Source: Spinacia oleracea (Eukaryota > Streptophyta > Magnoliopsida > Caryophyllales > Amaranthaceae). Taken from it: 64,000 nucleotides of DNA. The position numbers and the translations under genes are program-made. The first letter of the stretch is position 1. Each line of letters begins with the position of its first letter. The stretch covers positions 110,581,157-110,645,156 of the forward strand of contig NC_079492.1 in the NCBI RefSeq assembly GCF_020520425.1, given 5' to 3'. Under the pieces are notes generated by a model. The model saw only the letters and a program-made list of their open reading frames with translations. It ran no database searches and was not told the origin of the DNA. Positions 22,185-34,870 of the stretch are shown here, one piece after another.

Positions 22185-24040
22185 CTTTTTTGCCTACCAA
22201 AACAACTGGTGAAGCAAATGGAGATGCACTATTCTGTATAATTCCCCTATCCAACATTTCTTGTACCAACTGCTCTATGACATCTCTTTGCTTGAGTGGG
22301 TATCTGTAAGGTCTGATATTGACTGGATTTGCCTCTGGTAAGAGTGGAATGGAATGATCAAACACCCCTCTTAATGGAGGTAAGTCAACAGGATCCTCAA
22401 ACACACACTTATAAGTTACTTTAAGCTCTTCTAACTCTTCCCAAGTACCAGAATCAGCTTGAGAATGTGTACCAGAAGCTTCCAAATTCCCACAACTGGA
22501 ATCTTGTACTTGTATGAGACACAAATGGGCTGCTGTAGAGAATAGTTTGGAAGAAGGTTCACCTTCTATCACCTTCATTCTTTTGCTAGGAATTCCCTTC
22601 AACAGAATCTGCTTGCCTTGCCAAGTAAACTCCATCTGTAATTGTTTAAAATCCCAAGAAATGGCACCAAGCAAGCTTAGCCATTGTATTCCTAACACCA
22701 TGTCACAACTCCCAAGTGGAATAAGGAGGACATCAGTTTCAAACACAATATCCTGCATAGTCCAAGAAAAACCTTTGCAGATGTGTTGGCATGCCAAATG
22801 GTTGCCATCAGCTACAGTTATGGCTTGAGGGGGTATCTTTTCAACCACACACCCTAACTTCTGAGCAACATTCAAGTTTACAAAATTGTGTGTGCTTCCT
22901 GAATCAATCAAAATTTGAATGGCTTTTCCCTTCACTAACCCCCTTACTCTCATGGTGCTAAACCCTTGGCTACCAGATAGGGCACTCATGGAAATCTGTG
23001 GCTCATTGACATCCTTTTCTCCCACATCCAATTCCTCTACATCACTCAATTCCTCAACATCTCCTGGAATTTCTACAGTGAACAATTGTGGTTCCCTAAA
23101 CTGACACTTATGGTTTCTGTCATAAGGAGAATCACAATAGTAGCACAAGCCTTTTGCAATTTTCTCTTGCCTAACATCTGCAGGGATGTATTTAAAGTTC
23201 CTAGTTCTTTGTTGAGGGTATTTTTTCAAGGTGAGGGTGGTGTTTGGTTTAGTTTGTGGAGTTGGCAAAAGTGGGGGTTTGGAGCTGGCTAATATGGGTA
23301 CTGGTTGAAGGGGTTTTGGGTTATAAACTGGCTGTTTGTAGGTAGGTTTAGGTGCATTGATCAACACGTTTTCCTCCTGCAATCTGGATAAATCTATAGC
23401 TTCACCAATACAGTCAGGTTTAAAAGCCTTAACAAATGGCTTAACAGCTGATTTCAATCCTCCAACAAAAGTTTCTAAAATATATGCTTCAGGCAATACA
23501 TGATTATTCATCATCATATTGGATCTTAAATTCTCAAACTCATCAATGTAATCCTCAAGTGCACCTGTTTGTTGCAGTTTATTGAATTTTTCAACCACAT
23601 TATGAGCAGAATTGTCCCTGAATCTAACATAGAAGTCAGCTATAAAATCATTCCAGTCTACAATCACACTTTTTCTGACTGCCAGATAATTCATCATCCA
23701 ACCTTCTGCCGTTTCAGTCATGTTAAGAGAGGCCAAATCTACTCTTTGTTCATCAGGTATTTTACACAATGAGAAATACTTGTAACATTTTTTAACCCAG
23801 ATTCTAGGATTAGTGCCATCGAATTTAGGAAAACTCAGTTTTGGATTCATACCTAAAGGCTTAGGAGAATGAAACTTCGAGCTAGAAAATGAATTCTCCT
23901 CACTGTTTGCTGAATCCTTGAAACTTTGCATGAGTTTCATCATCTCCTCGAACTTCTGATCAATCCTTTTGTTTTGATCCTCTAACTTTGAGCTTTGTTC
24001 TTCCAGGCGTTTTTCCAGATTTTGAACTGCTCCTCCATAG
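22153..24040 (-). pseudogene. Chromovirus gag and protease
   Basis: The long open frame starts at 23943, but conserved sequence continues upstream: a coiled-coil-like KRLEEQSSKLEDQNKRID stretch is open in the same frame to about 24030, where the probable ATG (about 24038) lies in another frame. Following are a retrotransposon gag domain (WVKKCYKYF, FYVRFRD), a zinc knuckle CYYCDSPYDRNHKC and a retropepsin with ILIDSGSTHNFV. It ends in RT sequence (VVLVGKKDG) where the frame slips. Two small lesions therefore inactivate this copy. Confidence 0.8.
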
Positions 24041-24104
24041 CTGCTTTTCTCCTAGTCGCCAGTATTAATCAGTACCAGTTGTGCTGAGATTCGAGCAGCA
24101 GATT

Positions 24105-24117
24105 GGCTCTGATACCA
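24105..24117 (-). other. Primer-binding site of the chromovirus (tRNA-Met)
   Basis: Minus strand TGGTATCAGAGCC, one base from the end of the 5' LTR. It is a perfect match to the common plant initiator tRNA-Met PBS. Confidence 0.92.
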
Positions 24118-24118
24118 A

Positions 24119-24230
24119 TGATAAGGGAGCTTCAGCTGCCCTTTGATGGTGATCAGTTTGAACTCAGAATGAAGAAGAAGAAGGAATTACAGAAAGAGAA
24201 AGAGACGAGGGATTCAGAAGAAGATCATTA

Positions 24231-24289
<59 letters not shown>

Positions 24290-24502
24290 GAAGTTGTTTG
24301 TATTCATTGAATTACCAAATACAATTACAAGTTTGTTAATATATAGCTGTCATAATGAATCAGCTAACACACTCTAACCAACTTCCTCATTTTAAGGGAA
24401 CTAACAAACAAAAGTGGCTAACAACTTTTCCCGCCAAAAGTTAAACAACAGCAAACTAATTTTGTTTATTGAAATTTCTTAACCAATATTGTTCTCATAT
24501 CA
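24119..24502 (-). repeat. Chromovirus 5' LTR
   Basis: Same ends as the left LTR (TGATAAGG and CATATCA on the plus strand), with its GA run at about 24235-24289. Confidence 0.95.
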
Positions 24503-25281
24503 TGGTGTTTGAGGGTGCGCAGGGGTAGTGCAGCGCGGGGAGAACGGTTGGGTTTGTCTGGTGCGTCGCCGTCCTCCGGTGGTGCAGGTGGCGGCGGCGG
24601 TTGGTGCAGGAGGACTGTCAGGAGGTACGGTGGTGAGAGAGAGATTGTTCGAGGGATGGTGGTTGGTTTGGCAAGATTTACGTGCAGGTGGCTGACTTTG
24701 TATTTTTATTTTTATTTTGAATCAGGTGGGGCGGGAAATCCAGCGACATCGCTGGTTCGCCAGCGGGCAAGGTAGAGGGCTGAGTTGCGAGGGGAGAACG
24801 GCTAGCGACGTAGCTGGCTGGGCGCTGGATTAAGCGCGGATGAAGGAGCAGCGACCAGCTAACTCGCTGGGCAAGTGCTGGCTTGCGAAACTTGTCGATG
24901 CATCGGATTTTCGGAATGGACATTGATCTTGCACCTATAATTCTGGAAAAAAATAATAATTCAAGCACCACTAAACTCAAAGTTAGAATCGTTAGTGAAA
25001 ATTAAACACACAAAATAATAAATAAAAATAAATAAATACGATTAACGAAAAACTAATCTAAAAATAAATAAATAAAATGGATTCAAGTGAACTCGAAAAT
25101 AAAATATTTTTGTGCTTTTGTTTTGTTTCTAAATAAATTAACCAAATGAAAAATAATAAATTAAAATAGAAAAAAAAATTGAAATAGAAATAGAATAAAA
25201 AAATGAGGAAGAGTTAGAAATCGGGTTGCCTCCCGATAAGCGCTCGTTTTAAGTCATTAGCTTGACTCCAAATCTCAAAAA
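24503..25281 (-). other. Athila spacer between pol and the last ORF
   Basis: Non-coding. It resumes the sequence interrupted at 19202 (target duplication TGGTG). A GC-rich part at about 24730-24890 contains several short palindromes built from CCAGCGA and CGCTGG, and the rest is AT-rich with (A)n runs. No gene seen. Confidence 0.6.
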
Positions 25282-28212
25282 TCAAGCGTCGATGGGTGGA
25301 TCGGAGAGGTAGATCGTCTCCAATTTTCCGATAAACGCTCCTTCAGTGTATAGCTTCAAACGCTGCCCGTTCACTTTGAACTTGGTGCCATTTTCACTAG
25401 CAACCTCAATAGCTCCATGTTCCTTGATGTCGGTGATAGTAAAAGGCCCGGACCATCTAGACTTAAGCTTTCCTGGAAAAAGCCGTAATCGTGAATTGTA
25501 AAGCAAGACCTTATCACCGACATTGAACTCTCGTTTTTGGATCATCTTGTCATGAAACTTCTTGGTTTGCTCCTTATAGAGACTATGATTCTCGTAAGCT
25601 TCAAACTGAAGTTCATCTAGCTCATTCAATTGAAGAAGTCTCGCTTCACCGGCCGCTTCTAAATCCATATTGATCTCCTTGACGGCCCAATTAGAGAGAT
25701 ATTCCATTTCAACTGATAAATGACAAGCTTTGCCATACACCAACCTATACGGAGTTGTCCCCAATGGAGTCTTGTAGGCCGTGCGTAACGCCCACAATGT
25801 GTCATCCAACTTCAACGACCAATCTTTTCGAGACTTGTTGACCACTTTTTCGAGAATTCTCTTGATCTGTCGATTAGAAACTTCAACTTGGCCACTCGTT
25901 TGAGGATGATAAGCCATGCCAACCTTTTGAGTAACTCCGCGCTTCTTTAGAAGAGCCTTAAAAGTCGTTGATGAAAATGAGAGCCCCCAATCACTAATAA
26001 CGACCCTTGGGACTCCGAAGCGCGGAAAGATGATTTTCTTGAAAAGCTTCTTTACGACGTTAGAGTCGTTGGTTGGCGATGCAATAGCTTCCACCCACTT
26101 TGTAACATAATCAACGGCAACCAATATGTACCGATTCCCACATGAAGAAGGGAATGTTCCCATAAAATCAATGCCCCATACATCAAATGGCTCAACCTCA
26201 AGAATTCCTGTCTGTGGTAGCTCTTGCCTTTTCGAAATGTTGCCCGTTCGTTGACATTCGTCACATGCATTGCAAAAGAAACGAGCATCATTGAATATAG
26301 AAGGCCAATAGAAACCACTTTGAAGAGTTCGATGGGCGGTCGGAATAGCGCCAAGATGACCACTAGAAGGTAAACTGTGGCAATGCTTAAGAACCCCGTG
26401 GGTATCCCCATCCGCTACACACCTACGAAATATACCATCGGCACACTTCTGATACAAATGTGGATCATCCCAAAAATACCGCTTAGCATCATGGTAGAAT
26501 CTCTTACGTTGTTGATATGTCAACTCCGGAGGATGGGAGCCACCAACACAATAGTTTGCAAAGTCCGCATACCATGGGGATTGAGTAAACACATAGAATA
26601 TATGATCGTCAGGAAACGAATCATTGATAGGCCCGTCTGTGCTAGATTGAAATTTCAACCGAGAGAGATGATCTGCAACAACATTCTCAGCACCCTTCTT
26701 ATCCCGAATCTCCAAATCAAACTCCTGGAGAAGAAGAATCCATCGAATAAGTCTCGGTTTGGCCTCTTTCTTGGCCAACAAATACTTCAAAGCGGCATGA
26801 TCAGTGTGTATAATGACTTTCGAAGCAACAAGATACGTCCGAAATTTGTCAAGAGCATAAACAACCGCAAGGAGCTCTTTTTCAGTAGTAGCATAATTCA
26901 TCTGAGCTCCATCCAAGGTTTTGCTCGCATAATAGATGGAATGCAACACCTTGTTCTTTCTTTGGCCAACCACTGCTCCAACAGCATAATCACTCGCATC
27001 ACACATAATTTCGAACGGCAAATCCCAATCCGGAGGCTGAATGATTGGAGCAGTTATCAATGCTTTCTTAATCCTGTCAAAAGACTCCAAACAAGCATCA
27101 GTGAACTCAAATGTGGCATCCTTGAGCAATAATTGAGTGAGGGGTTTCGCAATTTTAGAGAAATCTTTTATGAAACGGCGATAGAAACCCGCATGACCAA
27201 GAAAACTCCTCACTCCCTTGACATTCACGGGAGGGGGAAGTTTCTCAATTACCTCAATTTTTGCTCGGTCAACTTGGATGCCACGCTCAGAAATAAGATG
27301 ACCAAGTACCACTCCTTCATTGACCATAAAGTGGCACTTTTCCCAATTCAATACCAAATTCACTTCAGAACAACGTTTAAGCACTTTAGAATGATTATGC
27401 AAACATACATCAAAGTCAGAACCATAAATACTAAAATCATCCATAAATACCTCCATGATATCCTCGATGAAGTCAGAAAAAATGGCCATCATACACCTTT
27501 GAAATGTAGCAGGGGCGTTGCACAAACCAAACGGCATTCTGCGGTATGCAAAAGTTCCATAAGGACAAGTGAACGTCGTCTTCTCCTGGTTGTTTGGGTG
27601 AATGGGAATCTGAAAGAAACCTGAATATCCATCCAAATAACAGAAAAAGTTGTGTTTTGCTAATCCTTCTAGCATTTGGTCAATAAAGGGGAGGGGAAAG
27701 TGATCTTTCAAGGTGGCCGTATTTAACATTCGATAATCTATACACATACGCCAACCTGTAACAACACGAGTGGGGATAAGCTCATCCTTATCATTCTTAA
27801 CAACCGTTGTCCCCCCCTTCTTGGGAACGACTTGCACCGGGCTCACCCGTTTAGAATCTGAAATGGGATAGATGATGCCCGCGTTAAGTAGTTTCACTAC
27901 CTCTTTTCTCACCACATCTTGCATATTAAGATTCAAACGACGTTGCGGCTGGATGCGAGGGCGATGATCTGCTTCCAAATTATTTATATGCATACAAAAG
28001 TCAGGACTAATGCCCTTGAGATCGTCAATGTTATACCCGATTGCCTTTTTGTGCATACGGAGCACGGTCAGAAGCTTAGAAAGCTGGCTATCGTCGAGTG
28101 CAGCATTAACGATCACAGGAAAATCCTCATTATCATCAAGAAATTCATATTTAAGGTGAGATGGAATGGTTTTAGTTCTAACTTCGATACCTGTGGCTCG
28201 GAAATAGAGCAA
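25282..28212 (-). CDS. Athila pol: reverse transcriptase, RNase H, integrase (intact frame)
   Basis: This is an uninterrupted 976-residue frame. In order: an N-terminal linker; RT with [15 protein letters not shown], the pocket YSGFFQIPI and FMDDFSIYG (catalytic DD); RNase H ([36 protein letters not shown]); an integrase zinc-binding module (GHLG then CDECQR); and the integrase core with [16 protein letters not shown] and GQVEVSNR giving D, D and E. The DWG context departs from the usual DRG. No chromodomain follows, as expected outside chromoviruses. The first methionine is not a real translation start, because in intact Athila elements this is part of a gag-pol polyprotein. The upstream protease and gag parts are in other frames or behind stops, so expression is doubtful. 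Confidence 0.9.
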   Translation of the reverse strand: MLYFRATGIEVRTKTIPSHLKYEFLDDNEDFPVIVNAALDDSQLSKLLTVLRMHKKAIGYNIDDLKGISPDFCMHINNLEADHRPRIQPQRRLNLNMQDVVRKEVVKLLNAGIIYPISDSKRVSPVQVVPKKGGTTVVKNDKDELIPTRVVTGWRMCIDYRMLNTATLKDHFPLPFIDQMLEGLAKHNFFCYLDGYSGFFQIPIHPNNQEKTTFTCPYGTFAYRRMPFGLCNAPATFQRCMMAIFSDFIEDIMEVFMDDFSIYGSDFDVCLHNHSKVLKRCSEVNLVLNWEKCHFMVNEGVVLGHLISERGIQVDRAKIEVIEKLPPPVNVKGVRSFLGHAGFYRRFIKDFSKIAKPLTQLLLKDATFEFTDACLESFDRIKKALITAPIIQPPDWDLPFEIMCDASDYAVGAVVGQRKNKVLHSIYYASKTLDGAQMNYATTEKELLAVVYALDKFRTYLVASKVIIHTDHAALKYLLAKKEAKPRLIRWILLLQEFDLEIRDKKGAENVVADHLSRLKFQSSTDGPINDSFPDDHIFYVFTQSPWYADFANYCVGGSHPPELTYQQRKRFYHDAKRYFWDDPHLYQKCADGIFRRCVADGDTHGVLKHCHSLPSSGHLGAIPTAHRTLQSGFYWPSIFNDARFFCNACDECQRTGNISKRQELPQTGILEVEPFDVWGIDFMGTFPSSCGNRYILVAVDYVTKWVEAIASPTNDSNVVKKLFKKIIFPRFGVPRVVISDWGLSFSSTTFKALLKKRGVTQKVGMAYHPQTSGQVEVSNRQIKRILEKVVNKSRKDWSLKLDDTLWALRTAYKTPLGTTPYRLVYGKACHLSVEMEYLSNWAVKEINMDLEAAGEARLLQLNELDELQFEAYENHSLYKEQTKKFHDKMIQKREFNVGDKVLLYNSRLRLFPGKLKSRWSGPFTITDIKEHGAIEVASENGTKFKVNGQRLKLYTEGAFIGKLETIYLSDPPIDA

Positions 28213-30458
28213 ACAGTTTCTAATATCTCAAAACCATCGACCTTCTCAGCTTCACTTCCATCTAAATCCGAGATCAAGGAATCAATCTCACAATCTCCTT
28301 CTCCTTTCTGGGCCTCCAAGGTGAGAGTCGCCAGCAATAGATCATCATACAACATTCTAGGGATGTTGTCTAGAGAAATCTCTTCTACAATATCAATCCT
28401 GCAACAAGTATTCTCAAGCATAGGAGACTTCATAGCATTGGTTAGATTAAAAGTAACAGTATCATCACCAACACTCAAAGTAAGAGACCCAGACTAGACA
28501 TCAATAACAGCACCTGCAGTACATAAAAATGGCCTAAAATTATGGGGATTTGACTATCCTCCTCCATATCTAGCACCACAAAATCAACAGGAATGTAGAA
28601 TTTCCCCACCCGGACAGGAACATCCTCCAAAATACCTAAAGGATATTTTATAGAACGATCTGCCATTTGCAAAGTGATTTGTGTGCAATTTAGTTTTCCC
28701 ATATTCAACCTATTACAGACAGAAAGGGGCATGACAGACACACTTGCTCCTAAATCACATAATGCTTTATCAATGAACAATGCACCTACATGACAGGGGA
28801 TGGAAAAACTACCTGGATCCTTAAGTTTGGGTGGAGACTTATTTTGCAATATGGCACTACACTCTTCAGTTAGAGCGACCCTCTCCACACCACCATAATC
28901 CCTTTTCTTAGTGATCATCTCTTTCAAAAATTTTGCATAAACATGAACTTGAGATATTAAATCAGTAAAAGGAACCGTTACCTCAAGATTCTTGACCATT
29001 GACAAGAACTTACCAAGTTGTTGATCGACCTTAGTTTTCTGCATCCGGTGAGGGAAAGGCAACTTAGGCACAATAGGGAGAGAATCAGAAATCTTCTCTT
29101 TCCCCTTATTTGCGCCAACATCATCAACATTATCAACATCCGGGACTTGAGGCTCTACATCAATTGCTTTCTCTGGTCCATCTGTGTTCTCCTCAGCAAG
29201 AGTTGGATCATCAATGGGCATCGGGGGTCCATCATATTTAGTGCCACTTCTAAGAGTGATAGCATTGGCACTTTCTCTATTCTGGGGCAGAGTAGGTTGC
29301 CTTGGTAGTGTACCCGGTTGCCTTTAAGATAGAGTGTCAACAAGTTGAGCAACTTGATTCTCCAACATTCTATTCTGATTCTTCAACTCTTTGATGCTCT
29401 CATCATGGTTCTTTTGAGCTATCTCTGTGGTCTTCTGCATATTTGCAATGAGCTTATACAGATCACCCATGTTAGGTTCTGGAGTAGCACTGCTCTGAGG
29501 GGGTTGTTGATATCCTTGATGCGGGGGCCTATTAAACCCAGAGGGAGCATTTTGTGAGGCTCCTTGTGGAAATGGAGGCCTAGCAACATGTGGTTGAGGT
29601 GGATGGAACTGTGGTTACGACCATTGTTGCTGGGGTTGAGGATTCTGAACATTGTTGCCCCGATATGAGAAATTTGGATGATTCCTCCAACTCGGATTAA
29701 ATGAATTGGAATATGGGTCATTGGGTTGTCTCTGTTGAAAAGCATTCACTTGCTCCATTTGCGTAGTATCCTGCGAACTATAAGAGCACTCATGACCAAA
29801 GTGACCTTGGATGCCACATACTTCGCAGTAAGAAGTTGTCACTGGAGCTACACTAGACATAGCATTGATACTCATTGGGGGAGTACCAGACTGAGGAGCC
29901 TTCAAAGAATCGATCTTCAGGTTCAAGGCTGCCACTTGTGAGGACAATAGAGCATAAGCATCGACATCCAATTTTCCCTTCTTAGATGTGGATCTGGTGG
30001 TGCTGTAATGGTTGGCAGCTAAATTGGCAAGAAAATCATAACCTGCATCCACTTCTTTGTCAAGAAACCCCAGCAGCAGAATCAACCGTGTTCTTTGTTT
30101 CATCTTGCAAACCATGGTAGAAAATATGAACCAAGAACCATTTTTCAATATTGTGATGCGGACACGACCGTTGCAAGTCCTTGAATCTTTCCCAGGCTTC
30201 TCGAAGTGATTCACCAGGTTCTTGAGTAAATGTAGTCAGCTTATGCCTTACTTCGACAGTCTTGGTGGGTGGAAAGAATTCTTCTAGAAAGGCCTGTGAA
30301 ATAGCACTCCACTCTGTCTCCTTCACATCATTCAACCATGTCTGAGCCTTATCACGAAGGCTAAAACCAAACAACATAACTTTCAATTGGTCTTGAGTGA
30401 CCCCTTGATGCTTGATAGTGCCACACAGTTGGTTGAACCTCTGCAAATGGTTGGTGGG
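28213..30458 (-). pseudogene. Athila gag C-terminal half and protease, broken
   Basis: From 30458 leftwards: gag capsid (NHLQRFNQLCGTIKH, KAQTWLNDV, LREAWERFKDLQ) to a stop near 30063; then, in a shifted frame, a zinc knuckle CEVCGIQGHFGHEC near 29800; a glutamine- and proline-rich linker; and a retropepsin near 28730-28790 with ALCDLGAS, where the usual DTGS/DSGS box reads DLGAS, as is common in Athila. A stop at about 28495 separates the protease from a segment leading to pol. At least two stops and one frame change make this non-functional. Its N-terminal part is at 43475-43768. Confidence 0.75.
30454..30458. repeat. Target-site duplication GTGGG, left copy
   Basis: GTGGG flanks the element at 30459-43469; the second copy is at 43470-43474. 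It lies in the Athila gag gene and the gag reading frame is the same on the two sides. Confidence 0.93.
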
Positions 30459-31896
30459 TGTAGACACCTACTTTTGTCCCCATTCCCGAAAGGGAAGGTT
30501 CGATGATGAGAACATAAATCTCCACTTGGCAACGCATCTCCTATAAAATAACGAATCTCAATCACCCTTTCATTTCAGCCAAAGCTGCTATTTATAGAAA
30601 CCTGCTAAAGATAGTAACTGCCGTAAAAGGTAGTTGTTAAAAGTGGCAAAGTCATAAAAGATAGAAACCTGTCAGAATTAGATGTTGCACTCCAACATAA
30701 ATCCTAAAAGAGATAGAATTTGCATGCATTCCTGGTATAATTCGAAAATAAGAGTTACGTATTAATTAAATTCCTAACGAACCTAGAGTTCGTAACGGGC
30801 CCAGACGCATTCCGACATAAGATAATACGCACTAAAAGACTCGGATAAATCTCAAAAGCTCCGTGTTCTAAGAGTCTAAACCTGACAAAGAAGTCGGCCC
30901 AGATCCCATTTCCAACGCCTGGATCTGGGCGCTGAAAATGCCTGGGGCCGTTTTACCTCCGGATTCTTTTTGGATTCGTATCTTAAAATCTATATTTCCA
31001 CACACCCTTTTCCTATAAATACAGCCTAAAAACCGATGTGAAAGAGACAATTCCATAACCTGAGTATTGACTCTAGCCTTAAGCCTAAGCCTCACGCTGC
31101 GAAATTGATCCGGCGTTCTGTCGCAATCGACCCAAAAGTCGAACAGAACGCATCCTGCCCCTTGTAGCTTGATGAATTAAGCCTAAATACTGGAACATTG
31201 CTTAGAAACCCGAGATTCGTTAAATAAAAGGAGAAATAGCAAAGCCAAGTGGTTAGTTTTCTGAGAACCACAACGCACCTCTCAAGGGTGCGTTGTAATG
31301 TGTCCCTCATATGATTTAATCGTTTTCATCACCCTTTTATAAAATTGTCAAACTATTAATTTTATTGATCTATCACGCCTAATAAGATAATACCTTGGAC
31401 AATTGAATTATCATGCTAGGTACCTTAAATCAATCTAAATAAGATAATCACGATCGATTTAGTATTATGTGTTGCATATTGCTAAAATCAATTCAGAAAA
31501 GTTTAATAGTTTAACGCATGTCCCTTCAATTATTTATGCTGAGCTAGTAAGGATAACCTGCCTCTGGAGTATTATCGATGAGCACTCCTCTCGGTAGCTA
31601 CAGTCCCCCAAACTCTCAATCTCTGCCCTGGGGGTGTAAGTTGAGCGATCCCCACACCAGGGATCACAAGGGAACCTATGGCCGTCGTGGTCGAACATAA
31701 TTGCACTCCCTTTATGTCACGATAACCGGGTTTTGTCAGTTTTTCTCATTGTCGTTAAAAACTGAATGGAGACTCCTATATTACTAGTCGATTGGGTGTA
31801 AACTCACAGGAAATCCAATTACACTTGATCTGACAACGTCACGCCCACGAGGGACGAGGTCACGCATTAGCCTCGTGCTTTTTCGACCCCCTCACA
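30459..31896 (+). repeat. 5' LTR of the Tat-like element (1438 bp)
   Basis: It begins TGTAGACACCTAC and ends CCCCTCACA. A TATAAATA box lies at 31014-31021, and a GC-rich half-palindrome (AACGCCTGG..CTGGGCGCT) lies about 80 bp upstream of it. Compared with the two pieces of the 3' LTR it shows roughly 2% substitutions by eye. Confidence 0.92.
31014..31021 (+). promoter_or_regulatory. TATA box of the Tat-like LTR
   Basis: TATAAATA in the context TTTCCTATAAATACAGCC. The same context recurs in the related LTR near 41057 and in the 3' LTR near 42590. Confidence 0.7.
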
Positions 31897-31897
31897 G

Positions 31898-31915
31898 TGG
31901 CGACTCCGCTGGGGA
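31898..31915 (+). other. Primer-binding site of the Tat-like element
   Basis: TGGCGACTCCGCTGGGGA starts one base after the LTR. The identical sequence follows the related LTR at 41930-41947. Position and TGG start fit a PBS; the tRNA is not assigned. Confidence 0.75.
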
Positions 31916-33195
31916 TGTTAATGAAATACTCGTGCTCGTAGGTAATCAAAATAGCCGAAGGGTGAAACGACCCTACCCCGCATTTATTTCCCTATCAAGT
32001 TGGGACGACCTAAAAATCAGCATATTAATGTGAACGGACAGAACCGCATAACGAATCTTGGCTCCCTTGGCATGTTTCATCTCGGGAGTTGGGAATAAGG
32101 ATACCCATCACCACCCGGGGGGTGCATACGCTTCGAATGTTGTCCACTCGGCACTTTCGCTAGTAGTACACATATCCCAAACCCAATCGCTCGCCCACTA
32201 GGTCCCTCTCATTGGTGCATGCCCCCTTGGCTTACATCGTGATTGGCCTCTTGGGACGAAATTCGCTCGTGAATGCACTACCCCGACTGGGGCATGTGTT
32301 GGATCGACGATAGAAAAGGTACCAAGCTGGCACAAATATTACCCATAGAAGCCTATCATAAACTACGTGACATATTATTGTGCTTCATGTTGTAATGTTA
32401 GTTATGTGTAGAGAATTATGTGATTGTGTGTGACAAATAATACTAGAAAACCAACGACCCTAAAAATTGCCCAAACATTCATAAACACCAATTGGCCAAA
32501 GAGTTATACCAAAATACGTGTTCCGTAGCCCCGGGCGATCGCCACAAAAATAAGCGACGCCCAGGACAGCCTGTAACGGATCCCACAACGCTGCACAACG
32601 CGTAAAGGACGTTATTAGGCGAGCACGCAAAATTAAGTCGTATATACGAAAAAAGGATACGTGAACAGAATACGAGTACTAGTCAGGGACGCATTTTCAG
32701 CGCCCCTGGCTGGGCGCCAATCATTTTCAACGCCCAGAGCTGGGCGCTGAAGTTGTTGCCTGGCCTTTTGGTCAGGCACAACAGCCTCGGTACCCGCGCA
32801 TAAAGTATACGTAGCAATGAAAAAAATTCGTAACAAATTTGCTACGAGGACGTATGAAAAAAGGCACTCGGTTCTAAGAACGACTTATAAAATAAACAAC
32901 TCCTTGTGTCGTCATTAGGCCTCCTATGGCGACAATGTTCGGCACCAAAACCGAGCATGCTAATTAAAATAACTTTGAATGTCATACGGGCAAATGTTTC
33001 GAAAATCCAAAGAATGGCCAAAAGAAGAGCCAAAAGTGTACCAACAAAAGCGAGAATAGAAAACCAATAGAAAGAGTCAGAAGTCTAGACTAAGTAATGC
33101 TTAACTTTGGGCCTAAACTTTAGCTTGTCTTATGCATAGGGCTGGTTCTGCCACTTGGCGTCGATCAACCAGAAAATAAAAACTTTGACCCTACG
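31916..33195 (+). other. Leader of the Tat-like element, gag absent
   Basis: About 1.3 kb without a recognisable gag domain in any frame. It contains a double GC-rich hairpin at about 32690-32760. The first 550 bases are also present in the second, truncated copy at 41948-42506. Confidence 0.6.
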
Positions 33196-34062
33196 GTGTA
33201 TATTACGCCTCAAGGTGCACCACTCACCATGGTCCCCATGGATCAAATCGAGAGAGAAGTGTGCGGTGTGTGGGATGATGATGCGGAAGATGTCTACCTG
33301 TCTCAAGTATCGGGCCAGGACCTCTTTACTGAAACTTGGCCCGGGCATGCTCCCATTGACACCACCCCTCAAGAGTCCGAAGTTGACAATCTCACTCGGT
33401 CCGGAAGGGTATACCAACAGGATATTCGCCCACCTCACGGGGACGACATCCCAGTCAGACAGACTCCTGAAAACGTACAGCACACCACCGTCGCAGAAGT
33501 CATCGAAAATCCTCTCTTGAAGCAACTAAAAAGAACTAAGGCCGAGATTACCATCTGGGATCTCATGTGCACTTCAAAGGAACATCGTGAAAAACTTATT
33601 CGCTCACTTGACCTCATCTCAGTCCCTACGGATATCACAGCTGACTCGTTGGTTAACCACGTCACAAGAAATGTTGAGGAAAAAGCAATAGTTTTTACTG
33701 ACAAAGACTTACCTAAAGAAGGAGGCGCACACAACAAGGCCCTCTATCTAGTGGTTGGATGCAAAGGACAAAACATCCCCCTAGCACTCGTAGATAACGG
33801 TTCAGCGGTAAATGTTTGCCCATTGCGAACCGCCCATTGCTTGGGGCTAGGAAGCGATGACTTCCAAACCTCCACGCAAGGGGTACGAGCTTATGATAAC
33901 TCTCGAAGGCCTGTGTTGGGAAAAATTAACCTCACAATACAAACCGGGCCCGTGGTACGTACGACGGAGTTTCAAATAATTGACATCAAGCCCACTTTCA
34001 ACCTCCTCTTAGGATTCCCTTGGCTCCATGACTTGGGAGGTGTGGCTTCTACCTTGCACTAA
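33196..34062 (+). pseudogene. Retropepsin-like fragment of the Tat-like element
   Basis: A 288-residue frame begins with an acidic region, continues through EIENPLLKQLKRTKAEITIWDLM-like residues common in plant gypsy Gag-Pol linkers, and contains a retropepsin with ALVDNGSAVNVCP (D-N-G-S in place of DTGS or DSGS), GVRAYDNSRR and FNLLLGFPW. The DNGSA box is a common variant in Tat elements. The frame ends at a TAA right after the protease, and what follows is in a shifted frame, so no RT is made. The start codon is arbitrary, because the region should be part of a polyprotein. Confidence 0.7.
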
Positions 34063-34130
34063 CTGGTTAAACTTAACCATAACGGGGAAATTCAGGAAAT
34101 ACGCGCCCTCCTATCGACGTCAGTTGTACT

Positions 34131-34870
34131 ATGGTTGGAACGGCCGAAACTGCAGAAGACCTTTACGGTTTTCAAGTGGATGAAGCCATCCAAGTCATTG
34201 AGGATTATAATTTTGCATTTCTAGATCTGCGTGCATCCCGGGTCATCCCTAAAATATTTCTAGCTCAAGGCTATTTCCCGGGAACTCCATTGGGCATAAG
34301 GAAGAAGAACTACGTGTTCCATCCCCTACCCAACAAATCTACTCCCTTTGGCCTAAGCTATGAGCCAACGCAGGAAGATATTGCTGACCACTTGTCTAGG
34401 CTACGCCTTAAGCCAGCCAAGACAAAATAAGCCACCCTTCTTCCCCCATATCAAAGAACCCTTAACGGTATGTTTGTCCGGAAAGGAGAAGAACACCCAT
34501 GCTGCGACTCCCTGAACCCTTCGTTTAGGACGGCCTGCTAAAACCCGGATTTGAAATTTTCCATGACTGTCATACTTTGGATGAGGCACCCCACCTCACC
34601 AAGACTGAAACAGCTGAAATATTGGACAACCAAGCTCTATGGACATTGTTTAACGAATCGAGGCCTATGGAGGACGAGACTGTGATGACTACCCTAGCTC
34701 TACAAGATGAAGGTTTCGATCCAACTCGGTTAATCGCTCCTACATCAACACTAGAAGTGGCCGAGAACGGATGGGTGAAGACATATCAGTGGGTCAAAGC
34801 AAAGGGAATACAGTTCAAGATGAGTACAGGCGAAAGACCAAGGTTCTACGAGACTAAACCCAAGGCTTGA
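34131..34870 (+). pseudogene. Post-protease linker remnants of the Tat-like element
   Basis: Two frames (34131-34430 and 34577-34870) follow the protease fragment. The first contains AQGYFPGTPLGIRKK, reminiscent of the G-patch-like GYxPGxGLG segment found between protease and RT in this lineage. Both are separated from the protease and from each other by frame changes and stops. Where RT should start, the sequence becomes non-coding. Confidence 0.5.

Larger units (their letters stand above)
19203..24502 (-). mobile_element. Chromovirus-type Ty3/gypsy retrotransposon, complete insertion
   Basis: A 5300-bp minus-strand insertion with LTRs of 388 bp (19203-19590) and 384 bp (24119-24502), a 5-bp duplication TGGTG at 19198-19202 and 24503-24507, a tRNA-Met PBS and a polypurine tract. 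The LTRs show about five substitutions by eye plus a GA-repeat length difference, so it is older than the copia insertion at 1255. Gag, protease, RT, RNase H, integrase and a chromodomain-like C-terminus are present but broken by small lesions. It inserted into the Athila spacer between pol and the last ORF. Confidence 0.95.

Noticed and set aside
26052-28497. Plus-strand open frames of 119-251 residues opposite Athila pol
   Set aside because: They are the complement of a dense coding region and carry no recognisable domain; the minus strand encodes continuous RT and integrase.
33130-33737. Minus-strand frames opposite the Tat-like protease fragment
   Set aside because: The plus strand has the retropepsin motif; the minus frames are shadows.
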